From: a bacterium
GTDB lineage: Bacteria > Electryoneota > Electryoneia > Electryoneales > Electryoneaceae
Assembly (NCBI GenBank): GCA_028278125.1
Contig: JANQEY010000095.1
Span: 1-35,319, forward strand
DNA: 35,319 nt
Direction: 5' to 3'
In this document: positions 1 through 8,631 of the stretch, one piece after another
Numbering within the stretch: the first letter of the stretch is position 1
Layout: each line of letters starts with the position of its first letter
Notes under the pieces: model-generated
Told to the model about the DNA's origin: nothing
Database searches by the model: none
Seen by the model: the letters and a program-made list of their open reading frames with translations, nothing else
Program-made: the position numbers and the translations under genes

Positions 1-2
1 TA

Positions 3-2195
3 ACACTTAAATATGATTTCCTGGATACACAAATCTTTCTACATGGAAGGATAGACGGATACTGGGAAGAAGATGACCTTGTTATCATTGAAGAGATAAA
101 GAGCATTCAGTACGTTTTGAGTGAAACACCTTCGCCGAAACACTTACAACAGTGCGAATATTACTGCCTGATGTATAAACTCCTCTTTGATAAAAATGTC
201 CGGGGGTTGCTTACCCGGATAGATATAAAAAGTGGTGAAATAAATGAGACAACTGTTCCATTTGATCTACAATCGGTCAAAGATTCGCTGGAAACTAAGC
301 TGTCGTTGATTTTGCAATACCTACGTGATGATGCAATTCTACTTGAAAAACGAAGTAAAAAAGCTCACCTGGTAAAATGGCCATACCCGGACAAACGTCC
401 TGTCCAGGACAAAATTGAAAAATCAGTCGAATCGGCTTTAGAAGCTAATCATAATCTCCTGCTTGAAGCTCCTACGGGATGTGGGAAAACTGCACCGATA
501 TTACTTACCGCGTTAAGATGGTGTATAAAAAACAGGTACCGCCTGGCATATGCGACCTCGAGAACTGCTCAACAGGAAGACAGGGTTAAATTACTCGAAA
601 AATCAGGTGCGACCGATACGCTGGGCAGAGTTATTGTACTGGGTGCAGCGGATAAATTATGTAGTGATCCATATTGCGAATGCAGAGATAGCAATAATTT
701 AAGACAGCAGCATAGATATTCGAGATGCGAATGGATGGATGACGCCTGGAAATCCAGCAAGGTGCTTTCTCCGGAAATTCTCAAATCTCTGCAAGATGAA
801 AGCGGAATTTGCGCAAGAGACATGCAAAGAACCTTAGCTGGGGAAGCTGATGTAATCATTGGTGATCAGAATCTTCTAATCGACCCGTTCATCTATTATT
901 CAGGCTGGTTCAAGGATAATAAGGCATCAAATGGAACATTATTGCTGGTTGATGAAGCACATGGAACACCAGATCGAATCAGGGACAGGTTTTCAGGAAA
1001 TATATCCCTAAGGAGGGTAAAACATCTCCTGGAAGAACTTGATCAAGCTGATAATCTGTTCGTTGATGAACTGAGATCCTATTTAACTGAATTGATGGAT
1101 CGATTAGTAGAATATTCCAGTGACAGATCAGTCGAAATTGACACCCACCTCGAACGGCTGGATACCGATTTAAGCGAGTTTTCTGATGTAATTTTACCAA
1201 TCGCACATGTGACCAGATTTCTTAGTGACTTGAATCTATCCAGGAGCAGCTATGAACAAACAGTTGATTTTTCACATGTTGAAATTGTGATCGATGATTC
1301 CAATGATCATGGATTTGGTAAGATGTCTGCATATGCAGTTTATTTTAACCATAACACCTGTTCGATCCACTGGGAACTGGTTGATCAAGGGCGGTTATTG
1401 GCAAATAGATGGTCTGAGTGCCAAAGTGTAGTCGCTTTTTCCGCTACCCTTTCCCCCATTGAAGCTGCTCTCAGAAGGCTCGGATTCAAACCAGAAAATA
1501 CACAATTATCCGTTATTCCCAGTTTGTTCAGCGGCGATCAACAATTCATCATCCGTTACTCCGGTATATCAACCAAATACAAAGACAGAATATCCAGCTT
1601 AATCCCTCTATCGAAAGTACTCATCTCTGCTGCAAAATCGACTGACTCAACGAATCTTGAGAAAAAAAACTGGGCTGTATTTTTCCCCTCTTATGGTTAT
1701 ATGGAATCGGTTTATCCATTATTGCAAGTCGAAAAAGGGATAAAAGTAATCCTGGCAGGTAAAAACACACCATTTCCCCTGATTAAACAAATAGTTTCAG
1801 ATCAAGATGAACAACCTGCACTGATTTTGATGCCGCTTGGTGGTCAACTGGCTGAAGGAACAGGTCTAGAATCGTTGAATCTTGCTGGAATAACAATTGT
1901 CGGTCCCGGTCATCCTCCAGTCAACGAAAGAAATGAATTAACCCGGGAATGGTATGATGAACATGGCGAGGATGGATATTTATATGCTTATACATATCCC
2001 GGATTAACAAAGGTCATCCAGGCATGTGGTCGTTTAATCAGATCCGAATCAGACAGGGGAATTATTTTACTGATAGGTAAACGATACTCCGATCCTGATA
2101 TTGTAGATATTTTACCTGAAATATGGCATGATTCAATTATCGTTAATGACAGAAAAAAACTGGAACAGGTAATACAAAAATGGTCAATTTCCTGA
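3..2195 (+). CDS. PD-(D/E)XK nuclease fused to XPD/DinG-type DNA helicase (5' end outside window)
   Basis: The reading frame is open to the left edge, so the N-terminus is missing; the TTG at 117 is only an internal leucine codon. Codons 45-59 read GRIDG and codons 90-101 read EEIK, followed by a HLQQxxYY segment near codons 141-161. Together these form the D...ExK...QxxxY signature of a RecB/Cas4-like PD-(D/E)XK nuclease. The superfamily 2 helicase follows: Walker A EAPTGCGKT (465-491), DEAH box (951-962) and the C-terminal motif QACGRLIR near 2020-2043. Between motifs I and II lie five cysteines in the pattern LCSDPYCEC, SRC and GIC, which fits the Fe-S cluster domain of XPD/DinG helicases. 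The likely role is ATP-driven 5'-3' DNA unwinding coupled to nuclease cleavage in repair, an inference from family. Tandem stops TGA TAA end the gene. No CRISPR or phage genes are visible next to it. Confidence 0.85.
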   Translation, partial: TLKYDFLDTQIFLHGRIDGYWEEDDLVIIEEIKSIQYVLSETPSPKHLQQCEYYCLMYKLLFDKNVRGLLTRIDIKSGEINETTVPFDLQSVKDSLETKLSLILQYLRDDAILLEKRSKKAHLVKWPYPDKRPVQDKIEKSVESALEANHNLLLEAPTGCGKTAPILLTALRWCIKNRYRLAYATSRTAQQEDRVKLLEKSGATDTLGRVIVLGAADKLCSDPYCECRDSNNLRQQHRYSRCEWMDDAWKSSKVLSPEILKSLQDESGICARDMQRTLAGEADVIIGDQNLLIDPFIYYSGWFKDNKASNGTLLLVDEAHGTPDRIRDRFSGNISLRRVKHLLEELDQADNLFVDELRSYLTELMDRLVEYSSDRSVEIDTHLERLDTDLSEFSDVILPIAHVTRFLSDLNLSRSSYEQTVDFSHVEIVIDDSNDHGFGKMSAYAVYFNHNTCSIHWELVDQGRLLANRWSECQSVVAFSATLSPIEAALRRLGFKPENTQLSVIPSLFSGDQQFIIRYSGISTKYKDRISSLIPLSKVLISAAKSTDSTNLEKKNWAVFFPSYGYMESVYPLLQVEKGIKVILAGKNTPFPLIKQIVSDQDEQPALILMPLGGQLAEGTGLESLNLAGITIVGPGHPPVNERNELTREWYDEHGEDGYLYAYTYPGLTKVIQACGRLIRSESDRGIILLIGKRYSDPDIVDILPEIWHDSIIVNDRKKLEQVIQKWSIS

Positions 2196-2310
2196 TAATT
2201 TTGCCGGCATCTCCATTCTACGACAATCTGAATTTCGACATGACATGTTGATCCATATATCTTATCTTATACGTCGAACTAGTATTCACATTACCTGATT
2301 GGGAAGAGAG

Positions 2311-3372
2311 ATGAAGAAGTCCATTTTACCACGATATTTACTAGCATTGTCCGTAGTTTTCATAGTTTTGAGTGTGTCAGTTCTATTTATTTCATGTGCC
2401 ATTGAAGAGGCAGATTTAGTTCCCCTCGGCGCATTGACAATCACAGCCTACGACACTTCAAATAACATTGAGATTATTGAATCGGACATTCTTATAGATG
2501 GTAATATCCAGGTCGGACGGCAGTTACCGGCAACTTTCACAGGATATGAGCAGGGTGAATATGAGATAACTTTACAGCCGGGATTTGGCTACCGCGCCCA
2601 AACCAGGACGGTATCGGTCTCACCACCGGATACATCATTGACAGTATTCGAATTCGATGCACCCGATACCTCAGAGGCAAATAATGGGCGAGTTCGCATA
2701 ACTGTTGAACCTGAAACTGAAGGCGTAGCAATAATTATCAATGAATCTTTTTATCCAAATATGAACATTCCTGACTATGCACCGGTAGATCTCCTCATTA
2801 CCCCGGGATCGTACTCATTCAGTGTGTTTAAAGAAGCATATAGAACATTAACACCTGCATTGTATGATACAATCATTTCAAACATTGACACTCTAAACTT
2901 TTCATTTACATTGGAAGCCGGCACCTACGGGAATACACCGGGTTTGATGGCACCGGATTTCGAATTTCCAACTGACTTGGGCGATACTCTCAGCCTTGGC
3001 CAATACCGTGGAAGATTAGTACTTCTCACCTGGTGGTTTTACGATTGCGAACCATGCAGACATGAATTTCCGATCATTAATGAAGTTTATGAGGATCGTT
3101 TTGCTGATGGATTCCGTGTTCTTGCCATAAATACCGGCTGGGTTGAAATTGGCCCGGACGACTCGAACTTCCTGGCATTTCGTGACGAATTGAATTTAAC
3201 TCTTCCAATATTAATTAACACATATGGCGAAAACTTTGCCTTCGTCGATTATGGATTTTTAACAGCACCAACAAATTTCATCATCAATGCTTCCGGGGAG
3301 ATTGTGGATCGCAGGGGGCAATACAGCGATGCTCAAGAGTTGAATGATCTGATTGATCTTTATCTTCCCTGA
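2311..3372 (+). CDS. PEGA-domain lipoprotein with C-terminal TlpA/AhpC-like thioredoxin fold
   Basis: I chose ATG 2311 (MKKSILPR...) over the in-frame TTG at 2299 because GGGAAGAG lies directly in front of it and a hydrophobic signal follows. The signal ends in LFISC, a lipobox-like site with Cys29, so the protein is probably a lipoprotein. Residues about 40-115 and 125-200 look like two PEGA β-sandwich repeats. Residues about 210-353 are a TlpA/AhpC-type thioredoxin fold: MAPDFEF, then WWFYDCEPCRHEF with the redox pair Cys246-Cys249, then a late cis-Pro region APTNF. Predicted role: a surface or periplasmic thiol oxidoreductase or reductase presented by PEGA domains; the substrate is unknown. 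It lies 115 bases after the helicase and 24 bases before the transporter gene. Confidence 0.85.
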   Translation: MKKSILPRYLLALSVVFIVLSVSVLFISCAIEEADLVPLGALTITAYDTSNNIEIIESDILIDGNIQVGRQLPATFTGYEQGEYEITLQPGFGYRAQTRTVSVSPPDTSLTVFEFDAPDTSEANNGRVRITVEPETEGVAIIINESFYPNMNIPDYAPVDLLITPGSYSFSVFKEAYRTLTPALYDTIISNIDTLNFSFTLEAGTYGNTPGLMAPDFEFPTDLGDTLSLGQYRGRLVLLTWWFYDCEPCRHEFPIINEVYEDRFADGFRVLAINTGWVEIGPDDSNFLAFRDELNLTLPILINTYGENFAFVDYGFLTAPTNFIINASGEIVDRRGQYSDAQELNDLIDLYLP

Positions 3373-3396
3373 GTTTGTAGAAACGGATTTTAGATA

Positions 3397-4728
3397 TTGT
3401 TTGCCACCAGCAAAGCAAACGGACGAGAAGTATTCTCCTGGTGCCTTTATGATTTCGCCAATTCCGCGTTTGCGACAACGATTCTCGCTGTAATATTTAA
3501 CAGGTTTTACGCGGGCGTTGTGGCAGGTGGTGTTGAAGGTACGACAATATCCTTTCTCGGTTTTGAACACCATATCCAAGGCGCTGCTCTCTTTAATTTT
3601 ATTGTTGCCTTCGCGATGTTTATTGTCGCTGTCAGCTCTCCTTTCCTTGGTGCCTGGGCTGACAGCAGCGCAGCAAAAAAACGGTTCCTGGCTTTTTATA
3701 TTGCCCTTGGTGTTATTTCTACAGCCATGCTAACAACCCTTGGACCTGGTGACTGGCTAAAGGGTGCTGTCTGGTTCATACTTGCGGATATCAGTTTCGC
3801 CGGCGGCAATGTATTCTATAACGCTTTCCTGAACGAGATTTCCACACCTGATGAAGCTGGTAAAGTATCGGGCTGGGGCTGGGGGATCGGATATATTGGT
3901 GGAGGCTTACTTCTCGCAATCAACCTCATAATGCTGCAGGCTCCTGGACTGATCGGTTTTCCGGAAGATTTTTTTACTGTTCAGCATACTTTCCTCTCTG
4001 TAGCGATCTGGTGGGGACTCTTTTCGATTCCATTACTGGTAAATGTCCGTGAACGATCTGAGTCTGCAATGGGCTATCGGAAGGCGGCACTTGAGGGAAT
4101 ATTCAGGCTAAAGAAAACCCTGAAAAAAATAGGAAAATTCAAACAACTTACAAGATTTCTTATCGCGTACCTGTTTTTTAATGATGGTGTACAGACCGTA
4201 ATAATCATGGCATCTATTTTTGGTGACCAGGAACTTGGAATGGGGCAGGAACTGTTAATCGGATACTTCCTGTTGATCCAGTTTACAGCCTTTGTTGGAT
4301 CATTTTTATTCGGTCGATTAACCACAGTGATGGGTAATAAAAAGTCTCTCCTGCTCTCGTTATATATCTGGTGCCTGGTAGTGATAGCCGGTTTCCTGAT
4401 CGGCTGGACAGGTCATCCCGTTCGAGAATACTTCGTCATGGGAATTTTTGCGGGCATGGTACTTGGGGCAAGCCAGTCGATAGCCAGGGGAATGCAGGCT
4501 ACATTTACTCCCCAGGGTTATGAGGCTGAATTCTTTGGATTTTTTGCCATTTGTGGTCGTTTTGCCTCAATCCTGGGGCCTCTCACCTATGGGCTGATGA
4601 TAATGATAACCGGCTCTCTTCGATTTGGTATCCTCGCATTGATTATATTCTTTATTATTGGAATTATTCTGTTACTTGGAGTTGATGAAAATGAAGGGCG
4701 ACTCGCAGCGGAAACCTCGCTGGATTAG
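3397..4728 (+). CDS. UMF1-family MFS transporter (Atg22-like)
   Basis: This 443-residue polytopic membrane protein has about 12 hydrophobic segments. The N-terminus SKANGREVFSWCLYDFANSAF is the hallmark of the UMF1/Atg22 branch of the major facilitator superfamily. Further family features are the FLGAWADS loop after TM2-3 and the basic loop KKTLKKIGKFKQ in the middle of the protein. The substrate is not known; eukaryotic Atg22 exports amino acids from the vacuole. The start is a TTG: the frame has a stop at 3391-3393 and no ATG or GTG before the conserved N-terminus. The Shine-Dalgarno signal is weak. The 3' end overlaps the start of lipA, so the two are likely co-transcribed and translationally coupled. 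Confidence 0.88.
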   Translation: MFATSKANGREVFSWCLYDFANSAFATTILAVIFNRFYAGVVAGGVEGTTISFLGFEHHIQGAALFNFIVAFAMFIVAVSSPFLGAWADSSAAKKRFLAFYIALGVISTAMLTTLGPGDWLKGAVWFILADISFAGGNVFYNAFLNEISTPDEAGKVSGWGWGIGYIGGGLLLAINLIMLQAPGLIGFPEDFFTVQHTFLSVAIWWGLFSIPLLVNVRERSESAMGYRKAALEGIFRLKKTLKKIGKFKQLTRFLIAYLFFNDGVQTVIIMASIFGDQELGMGQELLIGYFLLIQFTAFVGSFLFGRLTTVMGNKKSLLLSLYIWCLVVIAGFLIGWTGHPVREYFVMGIFAGMVLGASQSIARGMQATFTPQGYEAEFFGFFAICGRFASILGPLTYGLMIMITGSLRFGILALIIFFIIGIILLLGVDENEGRLAAETSLD

Positions 4729-5566
4729 AACAGCCTGGCAAACCACCGCGGAAGCAAAACGGGTACGAACGAGTCTGAAAGAACTTGGCCTGCATACCGT
4801 ATGCGAGGAATCTTCATGTCCGAACCGGGGAGAATGTTATAACAGGGGAACGTGCACCTTCCTGATAATGGGAGCGATCTGTACTCGTGGTTGTCGATTT
4901 TGTGATGTAGTAAGCGGTCACCCCCTTCCACTCGATAAACTTGAACCGAAAAATGTAGCTGAATCGATCCGTGACCTGGGTATCCAGTATGCTGTAATTA
5001 CTTCTGTTGACAGGGATGATCTGACAGATTTCGGTGCAGGTCATTTCGCGGAAACAATCGATCAGATACATAGTCTCTGCCCAGGAGTGGGTATTGAAGT
5101 ATTAACTCCTGATTTCCAGGGAAACTATGAAGCGATTAAAAAAGTACTTAACGCCAAACCAGACGTTTTTGCTCATAACCTGGAAACCGTAAGAAGGTTG
5201 ACGCCAAAGGTACGTGACAGACGTGCGAATTTTGATACGTCGTTAAAGGTTCTGAGAATAGCCAGTAATTTAGCCCAGGACATACCTGTTAAAACAGGGA
5301 TTATGGTTGGCCTTGGTGAAACTGACAAAGAAGTTTTTGAGACTGTTAAAGTTGCATATGAGTTTGGCGCCAGGAGTATCACTATCGGTCAATACCTTCC
5401 CCCGACAAAAAAACACCTGCAGGTTGACAGGTACGTAGATCCCGACATGTTCAAAAAGTACAAAGAATATGCCCTTGAGACGGGATTTGACTTTGTTGCG
5501 TCAAATCCCATGGTAAGATCATCTTACCGTGCTGAAGAATTATTGTTGAGAGAAAACCTGAAATAG
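4691..5566 (+). CDS. lipA: Lipoyl synthase
   Basis: This radical SAM enzyme inserts two sulfurs into protein-bound octanoyl groups to make the lipoyl cofactor. The auxiliary cluster motif is CEESSCPNRGEC (Cys38, Cys43, Cys49). The radical SAM motif is CTRGCRFC (Cys64, Cys68, Cys71). The C-terminal RSSY motif (residues 276-279), which ligates the auxiliary cluster, is present. The length of 291 residues is normal for the family. I prefer ATG 4691, nine bases after GGAG (4678-4681); ATG 4685 is possible, and the longer TTG 4658 start lies deep in the upstream gene. It overlaps the transporter gene by 38 bases. No lipB is visible nearby. Confidence 0.96.
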   Translation: MKGDSQRKPRWIRTAWQTTAEAKRVRTSLKELGLHTVCEESSCPNRGECYNRGTCTFLIMGAICTRGCRFCDVVSGHPLPLDKLEPKNVAESIRDLGIQYAVITSVDRDDLTDFGAGHFAETIDQIHSLCPGVGIEVLTPDFQGNYEAIKKVLNAKPDVFAHNLETVRRLTPKVRDRRANFDTSLKVLRIASNLAQDIPVKTGIMVGLGETDKEVFETVKVAYEFGARSITIGQYLPPTKKHLQVDRYVDPDMFKKYKEYALETGFDFVASNPMVRSSYRAEELLLRENLK

Positions 5567-5611
5567 ACTAAAAAATGTCTAAAATAGTCCGTTAATATTT
5601 TTAGCTGGCTA

Positions 5612-5643
5612 ATTGTTTTTTACCTTTAGCAGTTCTATATTTG
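5612..5643 (+). promoter_or_regulatory. Candidate Bacteroidetes-type promoter of the receiver gene
   Basis: ATTG (5612-5615), a 20-base spacer, then TATATTTG (5636-5643), an exact match to the TAnnTTTG -7 element. Predicted transcription starts near 5650, about 40 bases before the receiver start codon. The -33 box has one mismatch from TTTG. Confidence 0.55.
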
Positions 5644-5691
5644 TAGCGCAATTGATTTGTTACTTTAATTAAGGGCCAATGTGAGGATAAA

Positions 5692-6069
5692 ATGGAGAAT
5701 AAAGGTCGCATCTTAATAGTTGATGATGAGAAAGACATCACAGACTTTCTCGCAGCATTTTTCCGGATGAAAGATTATCAACCTGATGTTGCTCACAGTG
5801 GTCCGGAAGCTATCGAGAAATTAAAAGATTTTAAACCTCATATTGTTCTCCTGGATGTCAGGATGCCGGAAATGGATGGTATAGAAACCCTCCGCGAAAT
5901 TCGCAAGATTGATCCTGATGTTGGTGTCATAATGGTGACTGCTGTCCAGGAAATCTCAATTGGACGAGAAGCCCTGAAACTTGGTGCCGCTGATTTTGTT
6001 ACAAAACCAATTGATCTTGAATATCTTGAAACTACCGTCATGGTCAAAATTATAAACGTGATGTCTTAA
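5692..6069 (+). CDS. Stand-alone response regulator receiver protein (CheY-like)
   Basis: This 125-residue protein consists only of a receiver domain. The acidic pair Asp11-Asp12, phospho-acceptor Asp55 (in LLDVRMPEMDG), switch Thr83 and Lys105 (in TKPID) are all present, so it should accept a phosphoryl group from a histidine kinase. There is no DNA-binding or enzymatic output domain, which suggests action through protein contact or in a phosphorelay. No kinase gene is next to it. AGGA (5684-5687) precedes ATG 5692, and a promoter candidate lies upstream. tatA follows after 15 bases and is probably co-transcribed; a functional link to protein export is not shown by the sequence. Confidence 0.92.
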   Translation: MENKGRILIVDDEKDITDFLAAFFRMKDYQPDVAHSGPEAIEKLKDFKPHIVLLDVRMPEMDGIETLREIRKIDPDVGVIMVTAVQEISIGREALKLGAADFVTKPIDLEYLETTVMVKIINVMS

Positions 6070-6084
6070 ACCATTGGGGAAAAT

Positions 6085-6288
6085 ATGATTATTCCCTTAT
6101 ATATACCCGGTCACTGGGAAATTATTGTAATTGCCGTTGTAATCCTTCTACTGTTCGGTGGGAGGAAGATCCCGGAAATGATGCGCGGCCTGGGAAGTGG
6201 TGTAAAGGAGTTTAAAAAAGGCATCAAGGACGACGAGGACAGTTCCAAACTTCCCGATGATGATTCGAAGAAGGACAATAACTCCTGA
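6085..6288 (+). CDS. tatA: Twin-arginine translocase subunit TatA/TatE
   Basis: This 67-residue protein has the TatA/E plan: a short N-terminal membrane helix ([16 protein letters not shown]), the FGG hinge, the amphipathic helix [19 protein letters not shown], and a charged polar tail rich in D, S and K. TatA forms the translocation pore for folded, cofactor-bearing proteins in the cytoplasmic membrane. GGGGA (6076-6080) lies in front of ATG 6085. It is the last gene of its transcription unit, because a strong terminator starts 21 bases after the stop. tatC is not in the window. Confidence 0.93.
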   Translation: MIIPLYIPGHWEIIVIAVVILLLFGGRKIPEMMRGLGSGVKEFKKGIKDDEDSSKLPDDDSKKDNNS

Positions 6289-6308
6289 AATAATTCAGAT
6301 ATAAATGG

Positions 6309-6337
6309 AAAGCCCGGCTATCTGCCGGGCTTTTCTA
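6309..6337 (+). terminator. Rho-independent terminator after tatA
   Basis: Stem AAAGCCCGGC / GCCGGGCTTT with loop TATCT, followed by a T-rich tail. The gene on the opposite strand ends at 6365, so it may work in both directions, though the minus-strand T tail is poorer. Confidence 0.9.
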
Positions 6338-6364
6338 TTTCTGGATTATTAGCCTGTTTCACAA

Positions 6365-8260
6365 TTATTTCTTTAAATTCTTCAACGCTTTTTCCATCTG
6401 GTTCAATGTCTTCTCATAACTTTTCATCACTGTCCGGATAACATCCGGATTGGTCATATCAACACCGGCGGTTTCCAGCGCTTCCAGAGGATAAACACTT
6501 CCACCCAGCTTCATCATCGATAGATAATCATCAACTGCCTTCTTATCTCCCTGCCTGAATCTTTCAGCGATCGCTTCACCGGCAGCAAAGCTGGTGGCAT
6601 ATACCCAGACATAATAAGCGCGGTAATAATGCGATACCCGAGCCCAACCTGTTTTGAATTCATCATCGAGAACAAGTTCGGGGCCATAGTAGGTTTTCCA
6701 CAGGTCAGCGTAGAGGTTGCCAAGTGATTCTTTTGTCAACGCTTCCCCTTCTTCCGCCATTGTATGGGCTTTTTCCTCGAATTCATGGAAAAATACCTGG
6801 CGCAGGAAAGTCCCGGTAATATTGCCCATATAGATATTCAACAAAGCCAGGCGTTCTAGCTCATCATCTGTACGTTCAAGCATATATTCAAGGAATAACG
6901 CTTCGCTGGCTACCGCTGCTACCTCGGCCACGAACAATGAATAATCAGAGTACTGGAATGGCTGATTTTCGTTAGCCAGGTAAGTATGAATTGAATGCCC
7001 CATTTCGTGAACCAGCGTAAATACATCTTCGAGCGTCCCTCCCCAGTTAAGTAACAGGTAAGGATGAGAATTATATGTTCCCCATGAATAGGCTCCGCCC
7101 CGTTTTCCCTTGCTTGCGTAGACGTCTACCCAGCGTTCATCGAATGCCTTTTTACCGATCTCATAATACTCTTTGCCATATGTTTTTTTCCAGAAATCGA
7201 GGGCAAGTTTGTATCCTTCTTCATAGGTATACTTCTGTTCTCCTTCAGGGACAAGGCTGACATATAGGTCGTAGACATGGAAATCATCAATACCAAGAAT
7301 CTCTTCGCGCAATGCTGCATACTGATGTAATAATTCGATATTCTCATGAACAGTATTCACGAGTGTTTCGATAACTGCATAAGGAACGTTAACGTTAAAC
7401 ATCTTTGCATCAATTGCGGTTTCGAATCCCCGGTTTCTCGCAAAGAAAATGTCTCTTTGTACGGCTCCATTATAGGTGGCGGCAAAAGTGTTTCCATATT
7501 TCGTATAGGTATCAAAAAGGGCTAATGCTGCGTCACGTCGGACGTTGCGATCCTGTTTTGAGACGAAGCTGTAATAAAGCGCTGGAGTGATTGTTACCTC
7601 TTCCCCCTTCACATCCTTGATTTTCGGCCACTCAATATCGGCGTATACCAGGTTTTGATAAGCCTCTCCAGATGCTCTTCCCATAAGCGATGCAGAAGCT
7701 AATACCTCTTCCACTTCCGCTGAACGGATATGCGGTTTATTGCGTACCAGGTCATCCAGGTAATGATCAAAATCTTTGAGACGTTTATTTTTCCTGAATT
7801 TCTTCATGGTTTCATCAGGAATCAAAGAAATTTCCGGATCGATATATGAAATAGCCTGGAATACCTTCGCAGATAATCCGTTATAACGGTTGTAGAGCTC
7901 ATTCGCTTCGGGATTATCTGTCTCAGTATCGCGGTATTGACCGCAGTACACATCCAGCTCATACATCCGTTCTAACAGGTCATACTGTTTTTCAAGGGCA
8001 TCAGCGAGAACATCAGGCGATTCTCCAAGCTTGCCTTTGCCAGTTTCTATCTCAGGTATTTTATTTTCCAAATCGGCAAATGCAGTGTTGAATGCGTCTA
8101 CTGAGGGAAAGATGTCATCTATATTCCAGCGGTATTTTTCAGGTATCTCATCACGCGAATCGTAATACAGTTTCTCAGCAGTAGCGTCTTCGGCAAGTAC
8201 CGGGAAGGACGCAATTAAGCCAAATATAAATATAAGTAAAAACAAAAACTTTACCTTCAT
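6365..8260 (-). CDS. Exported M3-family oligoendopeptidase F-like metallopeptidase
   Basis: This is a 631-residue zinc peptidase. The catalytic site is HEMGH (residues 418-422), with downstream glutamates in FVAEVAAVASEALFLEYML as third-ligand candidates, as in M3B/PepF. The N-terminal half (LYYDSRDEIPEKYRWNIDDIF...) is typical of PepF. Unlike usual cytosolic PepF it begins with a signal peptide (MKVKFLFLLIFIFGLIASF...VLAED), so it probably acts in the periplasm or outside, cutting short peptides. I start it at ATG 8258-8260: GGAG (8267-8270 on the minus strand) stands six bases upstream. The longer frame reaching 8305 would put about 15 residues in front of the signal. It is a single-gene unit. 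Confidence 0.92.
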   Translation of the reverse strand: MKVKFLFLLIFIFGLIASFPVLAEDATAEKLYYDSRDEIPEKYRWNIDDIFPSVDAFNTAFADLENKIPEIETGKGKLGESPDVLADALEKQYDLLERMYELDVYCGQYRDTETDNPEANELYNRYNGLSAKVFQAISYIDPEISLIPDETMKKFRKNKRLKDFDHYLDDLVRNKPHIRSAEVEEVLASASLMGRASGEAYQNLVYADIEWPKIKDVKGEEVTITPALYYSFVSKQDRNVRRDAALALFDTYTKYGNTFAATYNGAVQRDIFFARNRGFETAIDAKMFNVNVPYAVIETLVNTVHENIELLHQYAALREEILGIDDFHVYDLYVSLVPEGEQKYTYEEGYKLALDFWKKTYGKEYYEIGKKAFDERWVDVYASKGKRGGAYSWGTYNSHPYLLLNWGGTLEDVFTLVHEMGHSIHTYLANENQPFQYSDYSLFVAEVAAVASEALFLEYMLERTDDELERLALLNIYMGNITGTFLRQVFFHEFEEKAHTMAEEGEALTKESLGNLYADLWKTYYGPELVLDDEFKTGWARVSHYYRAYYVWVYATSFAAGEAIAERFRQGDKKAVDDYLSMMKLGGSVYPLEALETAGVDMTNPDVIRTVMKSYEKTLNQMEKALKNLKK

Positions 8261-8323
8261 TTTTTTCTCCATTATGTTTATCAGATTTTCAGAATGAGCC
8301 AGCAATAAAAATACATTGTCACG

Positions 8324-8367
8324 GGTTGTGAAACAACCGGGAGTGATCGTATGCTTGTGACAACAAG
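8324..8367. promoter_or_regulatory. Two similar short inverted repeats upstream of the M3 peptidase gene
   Basis: GGTTGT-GAA-ACAACC (8324-8338) and CTTGT-GACA-ACAAG (8354-8367) share the pattern TTGTGA..ACAA. Their centres are about 29 bases apart, near three helical turns. They lie in the region where the minus-strand promoter of the M3 peptidase gene should be. They could be a tandem operator, but no matching regulator is visible. Confidence 0.3.
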
Positions 8368-8413
8368 GTGCCTGTTAAATATCTGTAATTGCTCGGAGGA
8401 AATGAAATACAGC

Positions 8414-8445
8414 TTTGCGTGGTAAAGCAAGGTTACCTATATTTG
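8414..8445 (+). promoter_or_regulatory. Bacteroidetes-type promoter of tRNA-Thr
   Basis: TTTG (8414-8417), a spacer of exactly 20 bases, then TATATTTG (8438-8445). Both boxes match the TTTG / TAnnTTTG consensus perfectly. Predicted start of transcription is near 8452, giving a leader of about 30 bases before the tRNA. Confidence 0.75.
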
Positions 8446-8480
8446 GCTCGCTTTTTGTGTATATTTATTCAGGAATTTAA

Positions 8481-8553
<73 letters not shown>

Positions 8554-8631
8554 CAGGATAGTGCTGTGGGAATAGAATGGGGCTGTCGTTGTGCACGCCC
8601 TCTATATTTGGATAAAAGAATCTTCCCTTTT

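Noticed and set aside
117..2195. TTG at 117 as the start of the helicase gene
   Set aside because: The same frame is open back to the window edge and encodes conserved nuclease motifs, so 117 is internal.
8603..8610. A second TATATTTG downstream of the tRNA
   Set aside because: It has no TTTG-like box 20 bases upstream and no gene follows on that strand.
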